64,000 nucleotides of DNA from Amyelois transitella (Eukaryota; Arthropoda; Insecta; Lepidoptera; Pyralidae), in NCBI RefSeq assembly GCF_032362555.1, contig NC_083506.1, positions 8,231,501 to 8,295,500 on the forward strand, given 5' to 3'. Made by a program: the position numbers and the translations under genes. Every line of letters begins with the position of its first letter. Position 1 is the stretch's first letter. The notes beneath the pieces are model-generated. The model did not search any database and had not been told where the DNA came from. It was given only the letters and a program-made list of their open reading frames with translations. Positions 58,701-64,000 of the stretch are shown here, in pieces.

Positions 58701-59352
58701 TATTTCCAGCTAATCCACTCTATGTCAGAAACATCCTTGAGCCTTGATATAAATCTCCATCCTGGTGTTAAGTCATCAATGGAACGTAGTAATCCAGAGT
58801 TATTATCTAATATACCTGAAAGATGATTTAGTACCAAATTTATTAAAGAATAATTTTTGGCCAATGAAGAAAAGTAACTACAATAATTCATTAACTACTA
58901 GTGACCCGCCCTCGCTTGTTTCGCACGGGTAGCATTTAAAGATATAAACCTTTCTCAGAAAACCCTCTTTCCAACATATCTAACAGGATCAAAATCAGTC
59001 TAAAACTTTCTGAGATTAGCGCATACATACAGACAAAGAAAATAGGTGGACTTTATAATATGAAGTAAGGTGATGATTATTAGTGAAAGCTATTGTTATA
59101 TGTGAGTGTTTGTGTTTATTTCATGTCAAAACCAATGAACAGATGTACATGAAATTTTTCATTCATTTAGTTTGAAGAACGAAGAATAACAGAGGGTACA
59201 TTTAATGCGGATTTGATGAGCGAAAGCTAGGAAATAATTAGTATGTGCTTACTTGTTTGTGCTACGTATAATTTATACAAAGAAAATATGTTCGCAAATA
59301 TCCAAACAGAAAAATATGCAAATAGTTCTACTTTATTCAATTTGCTATCCAT
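55793..59352 (-). CDS. rasp: protein-cysteine N-palmitoyltransferase Rasp / hedgehog acyltransferase (MBOAT)
   Basis: Four exons join in phase to 530 residues: 59253-59352, 58031-58815, 57449-57666 and 55793-56282. Rasp is an ER multi-pass enzyme that attaches palmitate to the N-terminal Cys of Hedgehog and Spitz-type ligands; fly Rasp and human HHAT are about 500 residues. The first exon encodes MDSKLNKVELFAYF and a membrane segment. Exon 2 starts at the acceptor CTTTCAG, giving SILDNNSGLLR then PGWRF, a family hallmark; the longer open frame upstream of it is intronic. Several hydrophobic helices follow. PRCIARVH and MWRYFDVGLYKFL (Asp at about 359) match the HHAT active-site region, and MWHGTAWN holds the MBOAT histidine (about 405). 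The gene is convergent with MCM8 and divergent from EndoU, with DRE sites about 130-310 bases upstream of the start codon. Intron 3 contains two family A repeats. Confidence 0.93.
56340..56580 (-). repeat. repeat family A, copy 5
   Basis: Reverse orientation: 'aggaccactccatctctttc', 'gtcgtaaaaggcgactaagg', 'gcgatgggctagcaacctg' and 'gtctaccccgcaaaggata'. Located in rasp intron 3, opposite in direction to copy 6 about 0.5 kb away. Confidence 0.8.
57060..57325 (+). repeat. repeat family A, copy 6
   Basis: 'cccttgcgtgttaggcagag', 'caagtcttgaaaagactgaa', 'gtgacaggttgctagccca' and 'gaggaatctcaagtttataa'. Rasp intron 3. Confidence 0.78.
58905..59062 (+). repeat. repeat family E, copy 2
   Basis: 'gcacgggtagcatttaaag', 'tataaacctttctcagaaaa', 'ccctctttccaac' and 'acagacaaagaaaatagg' parallel the copy at 3845-4010. 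It lies in rasp intron 1, next to the spurious in-frame extension of exon 2. Confidence 0.65.
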
Positions 59353-59480
59353 TTCGTTACTTTGATGCCTCTTATGTAAACAAAACAACACATTAATTTA
59401 TCCCATAATTATCCTCCTAAATAATAAGCTACATTATTTGTCCTCAACGGTCAACCACTGACTGAACTAGTGCTGTCCAC

Positions 59481-59662
59481 TATCGATAGCTATATAAAAC
59501 GTAGTGATTGCGTACTCTTTGAGCTATATCATATAATATCGATAGTTTTGCTCCTTTGCTACTGACGATTGCAAATTGCAACTAGAAATCGATTGTGTCA
59601 CTTCTATCGATAGGTCTGAACTAGTGTTGCCGATCGATAATCCGCTATCAATAGTATCGATA
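59481..59662. promoter_or_regulatory. cluster of four TATCGATA (DRE) sites
   Basis: Perfect TATCGATA palindromes occur at 59481, 59537, 59605 and 59655, with near matches at 59588 ('aatcgatt') and 59632 ('gatcgata'). In Drosophila this word is the DRE bound by DREF and contains the BEAF-32 CGATA core, found at housekeeping promoters and domain boundaries. The location upstream of rasp and between two divergent genes fits a promoter or insulator. Function in this organism is inferred. Confidence 0.7.
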
Positions 59663-60715
59663 CTATTGTACCAAATTGAGCTATTGCTACTATCAATAAA
59701 TTGGCAACGCAAAATTGAACTAACTGTGCGTGTTTTGACAGTGACAATAACAACTAAAACTATTCGATTTTTTTTAAATTGGCAATGAGTTATTACGAGC
59801 TGTTATATAAAAAAAGAATTCAGAAACAGTAGGTAAAAAAAGAATAATCTCAGCGAATTGTCCAAATCTTGCAAGCAAAAGATTACTTAGCACTTACTTA
59901 GCACTTAGCCTTTGCGGTGATTATGGCTCCCGCTGCAGTTCTTACTACGTACGTATACACGTACTACGTAGTAAAAACTCGTATAGGACCTCTGATTATA
60001 TATACGGATACGGATACGGACCTCCTCCGAATGGAGGAAGTCCGCATTTTCGTCAGTTAAAACTTTGATATTATTAACCAAAGATACGAGATGTGCATAA
60101 CGTTTATTAATTTATAAATATTCCTAAGCTACACGTAACATAGATGAACAGGCAACATTTTATTAAAATCTGAATATTAAATTCCCAACATAGTTTTTAG
60201 TTTAAATTTTTGTTGCATATGTAAAGTTATGATTTTTATTTCGTTTAATTGTTTTAATTTTTTTTTACAAAAGTATTATAGTTTTACTGATGTCCACCGA
60301 GCACCGTTCTGTCACCCAGGTACTATAGATATACATACAGGTTAAAATCTTAACTTTTCTTCTTGCTTCGGCCTAGTCGGGTAAAAATAAAAATGCAGGT
60401 ATGTAGATACGTAAAATTTCTTTGGTAGAATTCCACCTCGCCCGCTCCTGTAGATCAATCACAAAACTTATCTCAAATAACAAGCAAATCAAATGACGTC
60501 ATGTATGTAACTAGTAACAAGACTGGCAGGTTCGCAGTGCAGTTGACCCACACTAGCCAATCGTCTTTGTTTAATATTTAGACTACCAAAGTCGTCATCC
60601 ATAGTATCTTAACTCAGCGACCCGTTAGTAAGGTCAATGTTTTATCAATCTAGTCCACAAAATAATACGTTATACACTTCGTATTAGAAGTTTGTGCTGT
60701 AGCTAATTTTAAAAT
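59663..60715. other. intergenic between rasp and EndoU
   Basis: No gene seen. It holds a 10-bp-arm inverted repeat (59942-59951 with 59965-59974), a short 'tacggatacggatacgga' tandem near 60001, and a 'gaggaagtccg' motif that partly mirrors 'cggacctcctcc'. The EndoU 5' UTR and promoter must lie toward 60715. Confidence 0.45.
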
Positions 60716-63700
60716 ATGCAAAGATTTATTCGCAGTGTTTTTATTTTGTTACAAATTTATGTTTTTAATAACATAACAGGTACGTAATAATGTTTATGTT
60801 GTCTTAGCAGATAAATTTTGTGTTATTACTTCAGATATAATTTATTGTCTATAAATATGTCTTAAATTTTATTCATTAAAAAATCTTACACACAAAATAC
60901 ACTAAATTGAAAAAAAAGAAAGTGAACATTTGGCGATATCCTAGAAATTTTCATTCATTGTCTGTATTAGCGCCAAATTTGAATCTTTGATTTTTCTATT
61001 TAATGAAGAACATAGAATATGTGGATACTAATGCGTAAATCTTTATTAAACTCATTTTAATAGCTTTTTTTTAAATTAATTTAAAATTAAAGTATCAAAG
61101 TTATGTGTTTTACTTCTGATTGGAGATCTGCTCTATTCTATCTCTGTGCCAACTGTCAAATTTAAAAGTTCCTATGTATGCATTGATAATAAACAAACAG
61201 GCCAAAATACAAATCTTTTCATTTTGTATTAATTATACCAAAATCACAATTCTTTTTTAATAGTTAACATAATAAAATTACACCTTATTTAGGAATGATA
61301 TGCAACCAAAACCATTTCAACCTTAGGAGTGTTTTATTAAGCCTATATTTTGTTACAATTTTCTTTTTTTCAGGATTAGAATACGGGAAACAGCAAGAAC
61401 GACATAATGCCAATACAGATTTTTTATTACACGAAGGAAATCCTCATCCTTCTCAGCCAAAGAGAGATTACGTAGTGCCACAATTTTCGAGCAATACTGT
61501 TTCCCAAAACAAACAAACCCTGAACCAAAATGATTTTCCTCCTCTGCGAACATCACCAACACCCTCCTTGCCCCCTTCCACTGTACATAATACAAAAAAG
61601 ACCGATTACCCACCACTTAAGTCAACACTTCCAAATTCTTCAAAGTCAAATAATAATGGTTACACTACAAGTCTATCTGGTAAACGAGACTACGTTGCAT
61701 CTCAATTTACAACGAGAAGTACTGGCCCAACTTCTGGGAAAGTCAAAGATTTGATAAACTTCTATGACAATAAAGATAAAAAACAGAACTCTCCACAAAA
61801 AAGTCCTAGTTACAGTTCAATTGTTCAAGGATCAAATGGTATTAATAAACCAATGTCAAGTACAACAAAAGCGATGCAACCAGTGACATCATCAACACAT
61901 CCAACAAATTATACTCCAAAACCTGCGAGTTTCAGCTCCGTTGTAGCTGGTTCAAAACCAAGTAATACCGCAACAACACCTAAACCTCATAACGCTCATC
62001 CAGGAAGACCAAATTTACCAAGTATAGTAAGCAATAATAATAAAGGAAATCAAGCCAGTAATCAGAATAGTCCCAGTGACTCTGACTTACAAATATTGAG
62101 TGAAGAACTATTAAGAAAAGATTCAAATAATGCAGCCAAATATATCACAGTTAATTATCAAGGAAAAACTACGTCTTCTTCTAAGGAAGACAAAGCTCCT
62201 AGCCCGTAAGTTCTACCAACATTGCTATTTAAAATGTGATTTATGGCACAGGGTTTTGGACTTAATCATCGGATTCACTGATACATTGGGTTGATAATAC
62301 ATACCTATATATAAATATACAGAGAAAATAATATCGAAAAAACCGAAAAACTACCTTCCTGTATGGTCCAATGATAGAATTGGGATTCTTATATTGACAG
62401 GTTGCTAGCCCATTACCTTAAAAAGGCAAACCTATTTACCATTATTGACTTTTACAATCGGCACGAAAAACAACACAATTGATACACACTACTTTTGTTT
62501 TTTTCTTCGCTACTAGACCAGAACGGAAGCTGGCACTAGCTAGATGAATGTGTGGCTTTTAGACATTACAATAAAATATGTTTCGTTAGTTTAATATTTC
62601 ACTACCGATACAGTCTTAGCTGATTTTTTACCTTATTAGCTCTGTGCTCTAACGGTATACTTAGTATATTTATTTATTACCTTATCTTTGCAGCGATTTC
62701 TCTGATAAATTTTACTTTCAGATTACTTACCATCAAAAATGACGTTTGGAATATACCAACTGTGGAAAAATTTCTTCCCTTGTTGGATAATTATGAACGT
62801 GACACTTTAGTTAATGAGTATGTTACTCCACAGGTAACTAATTATTATTATTGACATAAATTATAATTATTATATTACAAGTTGTTATTCTAAATGCCTA
62901 TTAAGTCTAAATGCCTATTAAGATTGAGCAGATATCATTATTATAGAAATAAAATAAATGTATTTGTGTAAGTGTAGGTAAAATTATTAATTATGTTTTT
63001 TACAGGAGAGAAACGAAGAAAATGCTTTTTTGGATGCGATTATGTCAACAACCGTTATACGTCATTTAATGAATTTCTTTAAAGAAAAGGGTATATGTAT
63101 AAGTATTAAAATTTTTTGAGAAACTTGTAAAAGCATATCAATTTAACATAAAGTGTGTTTATGAATAAAATATTCGATTAATAAGTTGTATGTTTTAGGT
63201 GTTATATGTATGTATGGATAATTCACTCACTAGTACAAATATAAAATACCTAATAATTTATTTAAATAAAGTTGCATGAAATTTAAAAGCTAATGATTCT
63301 TTTTTCCTTTTAGGTTACGTTACTCCTGATCCCAAACAGCAAAGAGATTTCTTGAAACAATTGTGGTTTAGTTTGTATTCAAGAGGTAAAGGAAAGATCA
63401 GCAGCTCTGGCTTTGAGCACGTTTTTGTTTCAGAGCTGAAAAATGGAGAAGTTTCAGGTTTATGATTTTATGAATTACTAGAATTTTGAACGGCGCTTCT
63501 CTCCCTTGAGAATTAAAAAAAAGCTTTTATCTATTTTATCAAAGTAGTAGTAAAAATAAAACTCTTTAATACTTTTTCTTCAGAGTAGGTATATGCGTCT
63601 ATGTTCAGTTTGCCGTTATGTACCTACTGGCTTTCACCCGCGACTCTGCTGGCGTGAAAATACCCTATTTCTTTTTCCATTCATACACACATAAACATAT

Positions 63701-63987
63701 AATATTGGTACGGATGGATGGATTAGAAACCTGTCAGCACCTTTACTACAATTTCAGTCTCCGGGCTATTTTAAAAGAATTTAAATACTAAATATGAGGA
63801 ATATTATATTTGTATGTTTTACTCGGTGCTAGTTTTACTATCTAATATTATTCAAATATATTTTAATTAGTGCATAATTGTCATATTTTTAATTGCAGGC
63901 TTGCACAACTGGATATATTTTTCAAAAGAAGAAACGGCATCTCGTGTAAATTATTTAGGGTATTTAAAATACGAAGTGATTAATGAT
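60716..63987 (+). CDS. EndoU: EndoU (XendoU)-family endoribonuclease, partial at right edge
   Basis: Six exons are visible and in phase: 60716-60779, 61374-62205, 62722-62833, 63006-63090, 63314-63457 and 63899-63987; the gene continues past the window. EndoU enzymes cut RNA at uridylates through two His and one Lys. Exon 1 encodes a hydrophobic leader ([17 protein letters not shown]), so the protein is probably secreted or ER-targeted. Exon 2 is a long Ser/Pro/Asn-rich linker with repeated KRDYV..QF and YPPL/FPPL motifs. The XendoU domain then starts with [20 protein letters not shown]. It includes [26 protein letters not shown] (first catalytic His) and [12 protein letters not shown] (second His, 15 residues on), then [10 protein letters not shown]. 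The catalytic Lys is expected beyond the window. The ATG at 61295 within intron 1 opens the same frame but lacks a leader join, so I prefer 60716. Confidence 0.9.
62300..62480 (+). repeat. repeat family A, copy 7, strongly diverged
   Basis: Keeps 'tgatagaattgggattctta', 'tgacaggttgctagcccat' and 'gacttttacaatcgg' in family order. EndoU intron after exon 2. Confidence 0.5.
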
Positions 63988-64000
63988 GTAAGTAAAAATG

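Noticed and set aside
58816..58891. Rasp start codon at 58891
   Set aside because: The upstream exon 59253-59352 joins in phase at 58815 and supplies the expected hydrophobic N-terminus.
61295..61373. EndoU start at 61295
   Set aside because: This stretch precedes a good acceptor (TTTTTTCAG) and the exon at 60716 gives an in-phase signal-peptide start; an alternative promoter cannot be fully excluded.

Overview
This window looks like nuclear DNA from a moth or butterfly (Lepidoptera). The DNA is AT-rich, the genes have many short introns, and the introns carry repeat families I recognise from lepidopteran genomes. These include a tRNA-headed SINE, a 'gtcacgtctatatccc' interspersed repeat and 'cgcccgcgacttcgtccgcg' element remnants. 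The species cannot be named from the sequence alone.

Layout. Positions 1-6475 hold no gene I can support, mostly degenerate repeats. A PDZ-domain scaffold gene (+, 6476-10413, four coding exons, 1103 codons) follows, resembling the big bang / PDZD2 / pro-IL16 group. It converges with a very large outer-arm axonemal dynein heavy chain gene of the DNAH5/DNAH8 (gamma) class (-, CDS 12356-47178). I could read that gene from its initiator Met to its stop codon, with the AAA1-AAA4 P-loops, stalk and C-terminal domain all in place. Its introns host a tRNA-Lys gene, a SINE, a LINE remnant, several TIR elements and a perfect 30-bp inverted repeat.

The dynein gene is head-to-head (about 0.9 kb apart) with MCM8 (+, 48058-55465, 15 exons, 791 residues), a meiotic / homologous-recombination helicase. 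MCM8 is tail-to-tail with the rasp/HHAT hedgehog palmitoyltransferase gene (-, 55793-59352, four exons, 530 residues). Rasp is head-to-head with a secreted EndoU-family endoribonuclease gene (+, starts 60716) that runs off the right edge. Four perfect TATCGATA (DRE) sites lie just upstream of rasp.

How the genes relate. They do not form one pathway. Dynein acts in ciliary and sperm axonemes, MCM8 in recombination, rasp in Hedgehog/EGF ligand lipidation, the PDZ protein probably in membrane or septate-junction scaffolding, and EndoU in RNA cleavage. The strands run +, -, +, -, +, giving two convergent and two divergent gene pairs. I found no clear evidence of an undescribed multi-gene system. 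The most unusual signals are structural: palindromes and inverted repeats, a GC-AG intron in MCM8, an altered MCM8 Walker B, the DRE cluster, and closely apposed convergent polyadenylation signals.
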